DNA of 64,000 nt, from the NCBI GenBank assembly GCA_964448135.1, contig CAYUVH010000054.1, positions 1 through 64,000 on the forward strand. Direction: 5' to 3'. Under the pieces are notes generated by a model, which was not told the DNA's origin, made no database searches, and worked only from the letters and a program-made list of their open reading frames with translations. This stretch comes from CAYUVH01 sp964448135. GTDB lineage: Bacteria; Verrucomicrobiota; Verrucomicrobiia; Limisphaerales; UBA8199. A program made the translations under genes and the position numbers. Below are positions 16,457 to 24,997 of the stretch, one piece after another; the first letter of the stretch is position 1; the number at the start of each line of letters is the position of its first letter.

Positions 16457-17260
16457 CTACTTGCGGAGGTAGCGGATTTCGGCGGTCTGGGCGCCGGTGA
16501 TTTCGGCGGCGCACTCAAAGGCGGCAACGTGCTGGAAGATGGGAGCCGCGACGTCGTCGCCGAGCACGGCGGCCAGGGGCAACTGACCGTTTTCATTCGC
16601 TTCGGCCGCGTCGGTGGCCCCGGCGCGGGAGGCGAGATCCTGCTGAACGTCTTTTACGAGGCGATGGCCGATGTTGACCAGCCAGGCGATGACTTCCGGA
16701 CGCGGGCAACGAAAAATCTCCTCGTAGAGGAAAATGAGTTCGCGGGGCAGAACCGGAAGGATGAAGGCCTCGGCAGTGAGCCAGTCTTTGCGGATGCCGG
16801 GATAATCGCAAATACGAACCAGTTTGCGTAATTCGCCATTGAGCACGGGCTGGAGCGAACGGAGAAATTTCAGTTCGACGAAGTCAATCCGGCCGGCCTG
16901 ATTGAATCGGTGGGAGATTTTGATACGGCCCCGCTGCGAGTTGAACTCGCCCTGGTAACAGGTGGAGACGATGACGTGGTCGAATGCCGATTGGACCTGG
17001 AGCCAGGAACCCGCGGCCTCGCCGCCGTAATTGCGCTTGCCCGCCGGCAGGCAGGCCGGTGCCGTGGGACGCGTGACGAGCCGGTGTTGCACCTGCCCGA
17101 GGCGATTGTAGTAATCGCTGGTGGTGGAGAAATCATTCTGGCGCAGGAATTCGCGGGCGGAATTGATTTCGGCGGCGGAAATGGGAGGTCCAAGATGAAC
17201 CCTCGATTCCAAGGTTGTGATGAGATCCCGGGCCCGCCGCCTGTGCTCTTTGGTAGCCAT
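16457..17260 (-). CDS. Protein of unknown function
   Basis: The 267-residue product has no signal peptide and no membrane segment. The N-terminus is basic (MATKEHRRRARDLITTLESR). The rest is mixed alpha/beta with several conserved-looking blocks (FDHVIVSTCYQGEFNSQRG, then FVELKFLRSLQPVLNGELRK, then LFLYEEIFRCPRPEVIAWL). Coding character is supported by long uninterrupted reading and codon use like its neighbours. I do not recognise a family. Confidence 0.5.
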   Translation of the reverse strand: MATKEHRRRARDLITTLESRVHLGPPISAAEINSAREFLRQNDFSTTSDYYNRLGQVQHRLVTRPTAPACLPAGKRNYGGEAAGSWLQVQSAFDHVIVSTCYQGEFNSQRGRIKISHRFNQAGRIDFVELKFLRSLQPVLNGELRKLVRICDYPGIRKDWLTAEAFILPVLPRELIFLYEEIFRCPRPEVIAWLVNIGHRLVKDVQQDLASRAGATDAAEANENGQLPLAAVLGDDVAAPIFQHVAAFECAAEITGAQTAEIRYLRK

Positions 17261-17445
17261 GCGCGAGGCAAGCCTAACCGGAGCCGGGGAGGCGACAACT
17301 GTGCGTTTGAAGGCACAGTAAAAAAACTACCGGCACCAGTTTCCCCCTCCCCAAACTGCCTAAAACCTCAGGCAGGCGGTATAAAAGAACCGGCCCGGGC
17401 CAGGCGCAGCTGCGCTCCGACGGACCGGCGGACGAACCGAAGGGG

Positions 17446-18702
17446 CTACTTGGTTTCGACCCCGTAATTCATGCTCATCTTCATGCTCATGACCTGTTTC
17501 TGGCCGGACATTTCCATGTTCATCTCGGTGCTGTTCTGCATGACGAGCTTGGAGGTGGTCGGGAAGATCCGGGTCGGATTGGCGGTGATATCGCCGCTGA
17601 CTGCGCCCGACAGATTGAGCAGATTCATCTTCACCGATGGCATGGTGGGGTTGGAAATCCGCTGGTTGGTTGCCTTCTGGGCAATGTAGACCTTGAGCCG
17701 GAATTGGTCGCCATCCATCGAGATAAGCTCGTAGGTGGCGATCTGGTCGATGGTCATGCCCTGGCTTTTGACCGGCAAAGTGGCCTGCCATTTGGCGCCG
17801 GGACCGATGGCTTCCTCGGGCCAGGCCACACAGTACTGGGAAAAGGACTCGCTCAATTGCTGCAGGGTCGAACGAACCTGGGGATTGATGTCGGGGGCAG
17901 CCTTCATTTCGAGGTTGAGGGGGATTCCCCGGCTGCTGATGGCGCCCGTGCCCGCCATGCCCTTCAGCCCTATGGCGGATTTCTCCAGCGACTGGCTGAT
18001 CAGCGGGTTGGCACTTTCATCTTCGTCCACCAGGAAATCAGTGATCACCATCTCGTAGGAAATATCGCCGTTGGGCGCGATGCCCTTGACGGTGCTTTCC
18101 ATCGTGATGTGCATGGGTGGAAAGCGGAGCGGCGTATCTATGGCGCCTATTTTGCTCTCGACCTTGAGCTGCCGGATGGTCATTTCCTGGGAAAGCCTGT
18201 CGCCCTCCTTGGGATGGAGGCGGACCTGCTGGCGGGGCTCGGCGCCAGCCTCGAGCACCTTGACACCCTTGGAACCGGGTACCGGGGCGTTGGGAGTCTC
18301 CACGATGTTCTTCGGCGTCGTTTCGACCGCGGCAGACAATTCGGCGATTTTTTTAGCGAGGTCCTTCTGGCGGAATTCGACGGCGCGCTGGTTCCAGAAG
18401 GGATTCGCGGTGGACAGGGTGTTTAGATCCCCAAGGGCGCGGCGGTATTTGGCGAGCGCAGCGGCGGGCTGGTTCGTGACCAGTTTCTCGGCCTGCAGCA
18501 TCTGGCCGTAAATGAGGACATACCTTTCCTCAGTAGTGGTGGTTTCCTGCGCGGCGACCGGAAGGCGGTTCAGCAGTGTGAAGGCCGTAAAAAGAATCGC
18601 CAGGAAGCTGATCCGGGTAAGCAAATCCGGTCTGCGACCGAGGATTCGACGGGGAGAAAGCGTGCGAAGACGGGGTTCGGCCACCTGACAGTTGTCGTGC
18701 AT
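17446..18702 (-). CDS. Secreted protein with a DUF6263-like domain
   Basis: The 418-residue product has an N-terminal membrane or signal segment at about residues 29-50 (LTRISFLAILFTAFTLLNRL, cleavage after AAQ). A helical segment (about 55-125) with TPR-like spacing follows. The C-terminal part (about 160-415) has repeated strands around MTIRQLKVES, MHITMESTVKG and SYEMVITDFLVDEDES, then KWQATLPVKSQGMTIDQIA and a methionine-rich end (MNMEMSGQKQVMSMKMSM). Domains of this shape occur in secreted proteins of Bacteroidota and Verrucomicrobiota with unknown function. It is divergent from the carbonic anhydrase gene. Confidence 0.55.
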   Translation of the reverse strand: MHDNCQVAEPRLRTLSPRRILGRRPDLLTRISFLAILFTAFTLLNRLPVAAQETTTTEERYVLIYGQMLQAEKLVTNQPAAALAKYRRALGDLNTLSTANPFWNQRAVEFRQKDLAKKIAELSAAVETTPKNIVETPNAPVPGSKGVKVLEAGAEPRQQVRLHPKEGDRLSQEMTIRQLKVESKIGAIDTPLRFPPMHITMESTVKGIAPNGDISYEMVITDFLVDEDESANPLISQSLEKSAIGLKGMAGTGAISSRGIPLNLEMKAAPDINPQVRSTLQQLSESFSQYCVAWPEEAIGPGAKWQATLPVKSQGMTIDQIATYELISMDGDQFRLKVYIAQKATNQRISNPTMPSVKMNLLNLSGAVSGDITANPTRIFPTTSKLVMQNSTEMNMEMSGQKQVMSMKMSMNYGVETK

Positions 18703-18854
18703 GCATCAAGCGTAAATCCCAGCCCGCCTGCGTCAATTGAAAAGCGCCCAGGATTCTCCCTAGGGCGGGTACGGACAGGCGGACGCAGACCCATTTTGGT
18801 GCTTCCGTTGTGGATCGGGTTCCTTACCATGCCCGGCGGCGACTGGCCGTGCGT

Positions 18855-19502
18855 ATGAAGATTCTCAGCCAATTATTTGCCAACAACCGGACCTGGGCCG
18901 AACGCATCCGGAAGCAAGACCCGGATTTCTTCCGCGAGCTGTCCCAACAGCAATCGCCAAGCTACCTTTGGATCGGCTGTTCCGACAGCCGCGTGCCGGC
19001 GAATCAGATCGTTGGTCTGCTGCCTGGTGAACTATTTGTCCACCGCAACGTCGCCAACCTCGTCGTGCATACCGACCTGAATTGCCTTTCGGTCATGCAG
19101 TTCGCTTTGGACATCCTGAAGGTGAAGCACATCATGGTGGTCGGGCATTATGGCTGTTCCGGCGTGCGGGCGTCCTTTCGGGGCGATCGCATCGGATTGA
19201 GCGATAACTGGTTGCGCCATGTGGTGGACGTGCGCCAGAAGCACGAAAAGATTCTGGCCAGGGCCGCCAATGACGAAGCCGCTTGTGACAGACTATGCGA
19301 ATTAAACGTGATTGAGCAGGTTTTCAACGTCTGCCACACCACCATCGCCCGCGACGCCTGGGACCGTGGACAGCAATTGACCGTGCACGGCTGGGTCTAT
19401 GGCTTGCAGGACGGACTGCTTCGCGACCTGGGCGCTACGGTGACGAACGCCGGAGAAACGGTCGAAGTTTACAAGTCGGCGCTCGCCACGCTGGCCCAGT
19501 GA
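18855..19502 (+). CDS. can: Beta-class carbonic anhydrase
   Basis: The 215-residue enzyme interconverts carbon dioxide and bicarbonate in the cytoplasm. The zinc ligands are visible as C42, D44 (with R46) in WIGCSDSRVP and H98 and C101 in VVGHYGCSGV. These positions are the same as in the E. coli Can protein, which is also about 220 residues long. The end (VHGWVYGLQDGLLRDLGATV) is the typical C-terminal strand. ATG 18855 is chosen because MKILSQLFANNRTWAERI is the usual family start. The gene is divergent from the one at 18702 and converges with the one ending at 19510. Confidence 0.93.
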   Translation: MKILSQLFANNRTWAERIRKQDPDFFRELSQQQSPSYLWIGCSDSRVPANQIVGLLPGELFVHRNVANLVVHTDLNCLSVMQFALDILKVKHIMVVGHYGCSGVRASFRGDRIGLSDNWLRHVVDVRQKHEKILARAANDEAACDRLCELNVIEQVFNVCHTTIARDAWDRGQQLTVHGWVYGLQDGLLRDLGATVTNAGETVEVYKSALATLAQ

Positions 19503-19509
19503 GGGGCGC

Positions 19510-20715
19510 TCAAATTTCCTCGGATCGGCCGCGATAGTCGTCCATCAGCCGGAGAATTCCTTCGCGGATTTCGAACAGTTCCTTGCGCGCTTCCACCACG
19601 GTCGCTTCCGGTAGAAGATTCTTTGGCGCGACTGCTTCCAGGCCGGCCTGGGACTTGTGCAGGTGATCCAGCGCGCGCTTGAGGTACGCCACGGTGAAGG
19701 CGGGATCGGGAGGACATTGATCGCGGGCAATGCTGTTTAGCGCGCCGGCGAGTTTGGCGCCCGTGATCTGGAACTCGCCGAGAAATTGCTCGAGGTCGGG
19801 GTCTGCCAGCTCACCACCGGCCATCTGGTCAATCTGGCGCGTGTAACGCACACAGCTCAGATAGCACCGGTGCTGCAGTGGATGGCGGAGGTCGCCATGC
19901 TCGGTCCGGATCCAATCGATGCCTTCGCGGAGCGGATCGGGTTCGGGCTCCGGTGCGTTCAGGGCCTCTTCACAGGCGGCATTGGCCTCCTCGATACGCT
20001 TCTGCGCATCCTCGTCCGGTTCCTCTCCGCTGCTCCAACCCATTTCGCGCGCGATTTTTTCATCCGCCCCGTCCGAATCACCATACTTGTCCAGCAACTC
20101 CCCGTACTTATCTGTCCTCGCGTCGCACTCCTTCAGGAATTTTTCGTAATCAAACTCGTCCCACTTTTCCTCGTGGCTCTTTTGGCTGCGTTGCTGCCGC
20201 TCAATGGCTTCAGTCAGCCGGCCCATGAAACCGGCCATGCCTTCGGCGGCCTGTTTCGCGCGGTCCGCTTCGTCGGCCGGGGTCAGCCGCCATTCCGGCG
20301 CGGAAATGGTCAACTCGTAATCCGAGCTTTCCACCACCACCCGCCCATTGGCCTCGCTGAACCACTCCAAGTACAGGCAATTGGCCAGGTGCTCGGGCGG
20401 CTTTTCCTTCCGGCGGCACATTTCCATGGCCTCCTCCAACGGGACATCGAATACCCGGACCTTTCGCGACGCTGTCAGATCCCCGATGCTGCCTTTCTGC
20501 AACGGCTGCAAACTGTCGAGCGCATGATGCGCGACGGGCGGCAGGGGATTTTTGAAAGCCAGCAGGCAACCGGCGAGGTCGGCCCAGGCATTGCCTTTCA
20601 GTTCAAGCACCACCGGATCGGGCCGACCTACGACCCAGATTTTTCCGCTGACGATTCCTTTGACCCGGTTGTCAATCTCTCCGCGGACCACGCTATCGTG
20701 AATTCGGAAGGCCAT
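19510..20715 (-). CDS. Protein of unknown function co-transcribed with the CarH-like regulator
   Basis: The 401-residue product has no signal peptide. The N-terminal half is beta-rich with aromatic strands (VVVESSDYELTISAPEWRLT). A highly charged helical middle (about 160-270: QRSQKSHEEKWDEFDYEKFL, then DEDAQKRIEEANAACEEAL) may form coiled coil. The C-terminal third is helical (YLSCVRYTRQIDQMAGGELA). Its start overlaps the end of the regulator gene by about 20 bases, so translational coupling is likely and a role in the same light or stress response is possible. I do not recognise a family. Confidence 0.6.
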   Translation of the reverse strand: MAFRIHDSVVRGEIDNRVKGIVSGKIWVVGRPDPVVLELKGNAWADLAGCLLAFKNPLPPVAHHALDSLQPLQKGSIGDLTASRKVRVFDVPLEEAMEMCRRKEKPPEHLANCLYLEWFSEANGRVVVESSDYELTISAPEWRLTPADEADRAKQAAEGMAGFMGRLTEAIERQQRSQKSHEEKWDEFDYEKFLKECDARTDKYGELLDKYGDSDGADEKIAREMGWSSGEEPDEDAQKRIEEANAACEEALNAPEPEPDPLREGIDWIRTEHGDLRHPLQHRCYLSCVRYTRQIDQMAGGELADPDLEQFLGEFQITGAKLAGALNSIARDQCPPDPAFTVAYLKRALDHLHKSQAGLEAVAPKNLLPEATVVEARKELFEIREGILRLMDDYRGRSEEI

Positions 20716-21646
20716 GCGGCGCATTATGCGGCGGCCGCCGCAGCTCGTCCAGAGTCAAGCACAGGTGGGTGAGGTCCTGCATCATGACCGCACCGGCTTT
20801 GTGAAGCGCGCGCGCATAAGCCGGGGCCGCCCGTCCGCCGACGAGCAACGCCACGTCCGTCGGCAATAACTCGCGCAGGCGTGCCAGCTCGCTCTCCATG
20901 GCGGGATCATCCTCCGGATAAACCAGGCTCAAAGCGACCGCGCGCGTGCGGTTCTGCCGCGCCGCGCCCGCGATTTCCGCCGCCGGCAGGCTTGCGCCCA
21001 GGTAAGTCACATTCCAGCCGAGGTTGGCGGCCGCCGCGGCAACCAGCACTGCGCCCAGTTCGTGGATCTGCCCCGTAGGCGTGGCGACCACGATCACCGG
21101 CGCGCCTTCCGCGACTGCGAACGAGCGGGAGGCGTGCCCCAAAAAAATCCGGATCACCGCGCTCGCAAAATGCTCGTGCGCCGCCGTGATCGTGCCCTCC
21201 CGCCACAGGTCGCCAATCGTTTGGGCCAGCGGCGCGATGAGCTTCTGCAACAGGCCTTGCGCGCCCAAGGCGACCGCGCCCCGATTGAGCGCGTCCTCCA
21301 TCGCCCGGGCGTCGAGCACCTTCATCGCCGCTATACATTCTTCGAGGAGCGAGGATTTGCCTTTGGCCGGCACGGTGGCGGTGGCCTCGCCGGACGGCGT
21401 TTCGGCAGCCATCCGGCGGAGCTTCTGTGTCGGCAGGGTCGCCACCGACCCGATGTTGTGGCCGGAACGCGTCAGGCTCCGCAATAGGTTCAGACGCTCA
21501 ACTTCCTCATCGGTATAAAGCCGGCGATTGGTGCCCGACCGCTTCGGCTCGACGGCCGCGTATCGCTTTTCCCATATCCGGATCGCGTGCGCGGTCAGGC
21601 CGGTGCGGCGGACCACCGTCTTAATCGAATGAAAAACCTGAGCCAT
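20693..21646 (-). CDS. carH: CarH/LitR-type MerR regulator with B12-binding photosensor domain
   Basis: The 317-residue product has three parts. The MerR helix-turn-helix spans about residues 4-72 (VVRRTGLTAHAIRIWEKRYA, then NRRLYTDEEVERLNLLR). The four-helix cap at about 98-170 has the diagnostic W148-x9-E158-H159, matching W131-x9-E141-H142 of Thermus CarH. The Rossmann B12-binding domain at about 183-300 has QIHELG with H195, the expected lower cobalt ligand, in the position of the E/D-x-H-x-x-G motif. In Thermus CarH the residue after the Trp is the upper His ligand of the light state; here it is Arg149. CarH proteins repress carotenoid genes in the dark as adenosylcobalamin-bound tetramers and fall apart in light. 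The upstream region carries matching 11-base-spaced repeats, supporting control of both directions. Confidence 0.93.
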   Translation of the reverse strand: MAQVFHSIKTVVRRTGLTAHAIRIWEKRYAAVEPKRSGTNRRLYTDEEVERLNLLRSLTRSGHNIGSVATLPTQKLRRMAAETPSGEATATVPAKGKSSLLEECIAAMKVLDARAMEDALNRGAVALGAQGLLQKLIAPLAQTIGDLWREGTITAAHEHFASAVIRIFLGHASRSFAVAEGAPVIVVATPTGQIHELGAVLVAAAAANLGWNVTYLGASLPAAEIAGAARQNRTRAVALSLVYPEDDPAMESELARLRELLPTDVALLVGGRAAPAYARALHKAGAVMMQDLTHLCLTLDELRRPPHNAPHGLPNSR

Positions 21647-21651
21647 AAATA

Positions 21652-21668
21652 TAGACAAATAGTAGACA
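21652..21668. promoter_or_regulatory. carO: CarH-type operator, site 1 (TAGACA pair, 11-base spacing)
   Basis: TAGACA at 21652 and TAGACA at 21663 start exactly 11 bases apart, 6 bases upstream of the regulator's start codon. The half-sites fit the T-n-n-A-C-A core described for CarH-family direct repeats. The position suggests autoregulation. Confidence 0.65.
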
Positions 21669-21776
21669 TATACCCATCCGGTTCGCAAGCCAAAGCGTAC
21701 TCCAGCCCCTAAGAACTTAAATTTCCTGGGAATATTAGCATTTTTGAGCCGAATTACGTGCTGGATCACTGATAAT

Positions 21777-21793
21777 TAGACATATAGTTGACA
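21777..21793. promoter_or_regulatory. carO: CarH-type operator, site 2, overlapping a -35 box
   Basis: TAGACA at 21777 and TTGACA at 21788 start 11 bases apart. The second half-site is itself a consensus -35 element. With a 17-base spacer it is followed by CAAAAT at 21811-21816 as a possible -10, giving a promoter for the carotenoid operon. A repressor bound here would block it. Confidence 0.7.
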
Positions 21794-21806
21794 AACAGCA
21801 TGATAT

Positions 21807-21823
21807 TAGACAAAATATAGACA
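21807..21823. promoter_or_regulatory. carO: CarH-type operator, site 3, overlapping the -10 region
   Basis: TAGACA at 21807 and TAGACA at 21818 start 11 bases apart and lie over the proposed -10 element, 35 bases before the first carotenoid gene. With site 2 this gives four half-sites across the promoter. Confidence 0.65.
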
Positions 21824-21857
21824 TGAATTGGTTTCTGCGTTTGCACCTTTATCGCTC

Positions 21858-23489
21858 ATGAGCCGGGAAGTCATCATTATCGGCGCCGGCCCCGGCGGAT
21901 TGGCTTCGGCGATCCTGCTGGCCGCCGCGGGGGTCCGGGTGAGAGTGCTCGAACGCCTGCCGATGGTTGGCGGGCGCACTTCCAGCATCGAGGCCGACGG
22001 TTTCAAGTTCGATCTGGGCCCGACGTTCTTTCTCTACCCGCGCGTGCTCGAGGAAATCTTCGCCGCGGCCGGAACGAGCCTGCGCCACGAAGTGGAACTG
22101 GTCCGGCTGGATCCGCAATATCGCATCCAATTCGGTGCCGGCGGCCAACTGGACTGCACCGCCAATATCGCCGCGATGGAAAAGCAGATTGCGGCGTTAT
22201 CTCCCGCCGACGCGCCCGGCTTCCGGCGCTTCCTCGCGGAGAATCGCACCAAGCTGGGCCTCATGGAGCCGTGCCTGGAAACTCCTTTTCTCGGTTGGCG
22301 TGATCTCCTGCAACTGCGGTTGCTCAAAATGCTGCCCGCGTTGCGCCCGCATCAATCGGTGGATACTTATCTCAAGCGGTTCTTCCGCGATGAACGCGTG
22401 CGCCTCGCTTTTTGTTTCCAATCGAAATACCTGGGCATGTCGCCGTTTCGCTGCCCGAGTCTCTTTTCGATCCTTTCCTTCCTGGAATATGAGTTCGGCG
22501 TGTGGCATCCGCTGGGCGGCTGTGCCGCGGTTTCCGCCGCCATGGCGCGCGTCGCCGAAAGGCTGGGCGTCGAAATCCGATTGAACGAACCGGTGAAGGA
22601 AATCCTCTTCGCGGGCCGGCGCGCCACCGGCGTGCGCACGCCCTCAGGCGTGCACCACGCGGATGCGGTCGTTGTGAACGCGGATTTTGCCCGCGCCATG
22701 GAGCGGCTCGTGCCGGATGCGCTGCGCAAGCGCTGGAACAACCGCCAGCTGGCGAAAAAGAAATTCTCCTGTTCCACCTTCATGATGTACCTGGGCGTGG
22801 AGGGCACCTTTGATTTGCCGCACCACACGATTCACATCGCCCGGGAATACGCCCAGAACCTCGCGGACATCGAGGATCGCCACATCTTGAGCGAGGACCC
22901 GAGTTTCTATGTCCAGAATGCATGCGTTACCGATCCGGCGCTCGCGCCGCGCGGTTGCAGCGCCCTCTACGTCCTGGCCCCGGTCACCCACCAGCATGCG
23001 AATGTGGACTGGACCCGGGAACGCGAGCGGTACCGGGCGCTCATGTTCCGGCAAATCCGCAAGGCGGGTTATGATCTTGATCCCTCGCGTATTCGCTACG
23101 AGCGCGTGATCACTCCCGCGGACTGGGATTCACGCTACGAAATCCACCGCGGAGCCACGTTCAACCTCGCCCACACGCTGGATCAAATGTTGCATTTGCG
23201 CCCCCAAAATCGCTTTGAAGACCTGGACGGCATGTATTTGGTGGGCGGGGGCACGCATCCGGGCAGTGGATTGCCGGTGATTTTCGAGAGCGCCCGGATC
23301 AGCGCCCGATTGCTGCTGCAGGACTTCGGCGTGAAGCCGCCCCCTTCCAGCGATGCCGTCGCCGCTGGGAATGCGTCCCGCGCCCCGGGCGCCGTGGCGG
23401 AGTCCATGCAAATGCTCGCGCGCCTTTTCAACCTGAAGCCGGCCCGGGTTGATTCGAACCGTGCGCCCGAAAAGGAGTTCCAGCCATGA
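21858..23489 (+). CDS. CrtN/CrtI-type carotenoid desaturase/oxidase, first gene of the light-responsive operon
   Basis: The 543-residue flavoprotein has the FAD-binding motif VIIIGAGPGGLASAILLAAA at the N-terminus. DLGPTFFLYPRVLEEIF follows, the position where phytoene desaturases carry FD-GP. The C-terminal motif is GMYLVGGGTHPGSGLPVIFE, the signature of bacterial CrtI/CrtN enzymes. These remove hydrogen from phytoene or diapophytoene, or oxidise the end methyl groups. I start at ATG 21858, as the earlier TTG at 21828 adds residues with no family match. The gene overlaps the next by ATGA. No synthase gene (CrtB/CrtM or HpnCDE) is in the operon, so the precursor comes from elsewhere. Whether this is the desaturase or the methyl oxidase of the pair is not settled. 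Confidence 0.88.
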   Translation: MSREVIIIGAGPGGLASAILLAAAGVRVRVLERLPMVGGRTSSIEADGFKFDLGPTFFLYPRVLEEIFAAAGTSLRHEVELVRLDPQYRIQFGAGGQLDCTANIAAMEKQIAALSPADAPGFRRFLAENRTKLGLMEPCLETPFLGWRDLLQLRLLKMLPALRPHQSVDTYLKRFFRDERVRLAFCFQSKYLGMSPFRCPSLFSILSFLEYEFGVWHPLGGCAAVSAAMARVAERLGVEIRLNEPVKEILFAGRRATGVRTPSGVHHADAVVVNADFARAMERLVPDALRKRWNNRQLAKKKFSCSTFMMYLGVEGTFDLPHHTIHIAREYAQNLADIEDRHILSEDPSFYVQNACVTDPALAPRGCSALYVLAPVTHQHANVDWTRERERYRALMFRQIRKAGYDLDPSRIRYERVITPADWDSRYEIHRGATFNLAHTLDQMLHLRPQNRFEDLDGMYLVGGGTHPGSGLPVIFESARISARLLLQDFGVKPPPSSDAVAAGNASRAPGAVAESMQMLARLFNLKPARVDSNRAPEKEFQP

Positions 23490-24997
23490 GACTCGACCGC
23501 GAAGCCATTCGGGTGCCCATCGTATTTTGCGAGGCGGAGCGCGAAGCAGCTGTGCCACCGGAAGGCATGTGCGCCGCCCGGCTTGCGCAGGCACGCTGGC
23601 ATCGCGAGCCCTTGACCCGGCGGCTCGAGCATGTGCGCAAGTTGCGCGGGCTGATCGCGGCAAACGCTCGCGCCCTGGCCACCGCCTCCGCCGCCGGGCG
23701 CCACCGACCTGCCGCGGAATCCCTGGCCGCCGAGGTGATTCCCCTCGCCGAAGCTTGTCGTTTTCTTGAACGCGAAGCGCCGCAAATTCTCGCCCCGCGA
23801 AAGCTGGGCGGGAGCTTCTCCCTCACCGGGATGCACCGGTCGAGGTTTGAGATTCAGCGCGAACCACTGGGCGTCGTACTGATCATTGGCCCTGGGAATT
23901 ATCCCTTGCTGCTTCCCGGCGTTCAACTCGTTCAAGCCCTCGTGGCCGGCAACGCGGTGCTGCTCAAACCCGGCTTCGGCGGCACTGCGGCAGCGCGCAC
24001 ATTGATTGAGCTGCTCGGGCAGTCGGGCTTCGATCCCGGCCTCGTGACGCTTCTGCCGGAAATGCTGGAAACCTCCCGCGCTGCTATTTTGGCCGGTCCG
24101 GACAAGGTGATGTTTACCGGCTCGGCAGACACCGGAGAGCACATCCTGGGTTTGCTGGCGCCGCGACTGATTCCGGCGGCGATGGAGCTCAGCGGCTGTG
24201 ATGCGGCGATCATTCGTCCCGACGCCGGTCTGGACCTCGTCACCAAGGCCCTGGTCTTCGGCCTGACTTTGAACAACGGGGCGACGTGCCTGGCGCCACG
24301 ACGCGTGTTCGTTGGGCGGGAGCTGGCAGAGGAATTGGAAACCCGGCTGGCCAACGCGCTGCAGCCCCGCCCATCGCCACGCAACCGCTGCGGTTCTCCC
24401 GACCGAAAATGGAGTCCGTTGCTGGCGGAAGCTCTCGCGGATGGCGCCTATCTGGTGGCGGGTGACCCGGCGAGGCAGGGCCCCATTGTGCTCGGAGGCG
24501 TGAGCGCCGAAAGCCGCCTGCTGCACGAGGATATTTTCGCGCCCTTGATGAGTATCGTGCCCGTGGACGACGACAACGAAGCGGTCCACCACGCGAATGA
24601 TTGCGCTTTTGGGCTGGGCGCGAGCATTTTTTCGCGTGATGAGCATGCCGCGCGGCTCCTCGCTGGCCGGCTGCGGGTCGGCGTCGTAACCATCAACGAT
24701 CTTATCGTGCCCACCGCCGATCCCCGCGTGCCTTTCGGCGGCCGGGGTCGCAGCGGATTCGGCGTAACGCGCGGTGCCGAGGGGTTGTTGGAAATGACCA
24801 CACCCAAAACCGTCGCCATTTCACGCGGCAATTTTCGGCCTGCTTTCGAAAACCCCCGGCAAAGCGACGAGCAGTTGTTCCAGTCCTACCTGGGCTTTGC
24901 GCATGGGCGGGGTCTTGCTTCTCGTTGTGGTGCTTTTTTCAGTTTTGTTCGGATGCTTTTTGAGCGCCGAAAATCCATCCCTTCGCATCAGCCATGA
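23486..24997 (+). CDS. Aldehyde dehydrogenase, probably for carotenoid aldehydes
   Basis: The 503-residue protein of the NAD(P)-dependent aldehyde dehydrogenase superfamily has GVVLIIGPGNYPLLLPGVQL (cofactor pocket), the general base in AMELSGCDAAII, and the catalytic Cys in NNGATCLAPRRVFVG. The C-terminal VPFGGRGRSGFGVTRGAEGL is the oligomerisation strand region. In C30 carotenoid pathways such an enzyme oxidises terminal aldehydes (4,4'-diaponeurosporenal type) to carboxylic acids, which are then glycosylated. This use is inferred from the gene neighbours. It overlaps the genes on both sides by four bases (ATGA), indicating a single operon. A region around residues 285-310 is shorter than in many family members. 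Confidence 0.85.
   Translation: MRLDREAIRVPIVFCEAEREAAVPPEGMCAARLAQARWHREPLTRRLEHVRKLRGLIAANARALATASAAGRHRPAAESLAAEVIPLAEACRFLEREAPQILAPRKLGGSFSLTGMHRSRFEIQREPLGVVLIIGPGNYPLLLPGVQLVQALVAGNAVLLKPGFGGTAAARTLIELLGQSGFDPGLVTLLPEMLETSRAAILAGPDKVMFTGSADTGEHILGLLAPRLIPAAMELSGCDAAIIRPDAGLDLVTKALVFGLTLNNGATCLAPRRVFVGRELAEELETRLANALQPRPSPRNRCGSPDRKWSPLLAEALADGAYLVAGDPARQGPIVLGGVSAESRLLHEDIFAPLMSIVPVDDDNEAVHHANDCAFGLGASIFSRDEHAARLLAGRLRVGVVTINDLIVPTADPRVPFGGRGRSGFGVTRGAEGLLEMTTPKTVAISRGNFRPAFENPRQSDEQLFQSYLGFAHGRGLASRCGAFFSFVRMLFERRKSIPSHQP

Noticed and set aside
21788..21816. The TTGACA-N17-CAAAAT promoter as a firm call
   Set aside because: The -10 matches only 4 of 6 consensus bases and the -35 is also an operator half-site. 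It is reported only within the operator entries.
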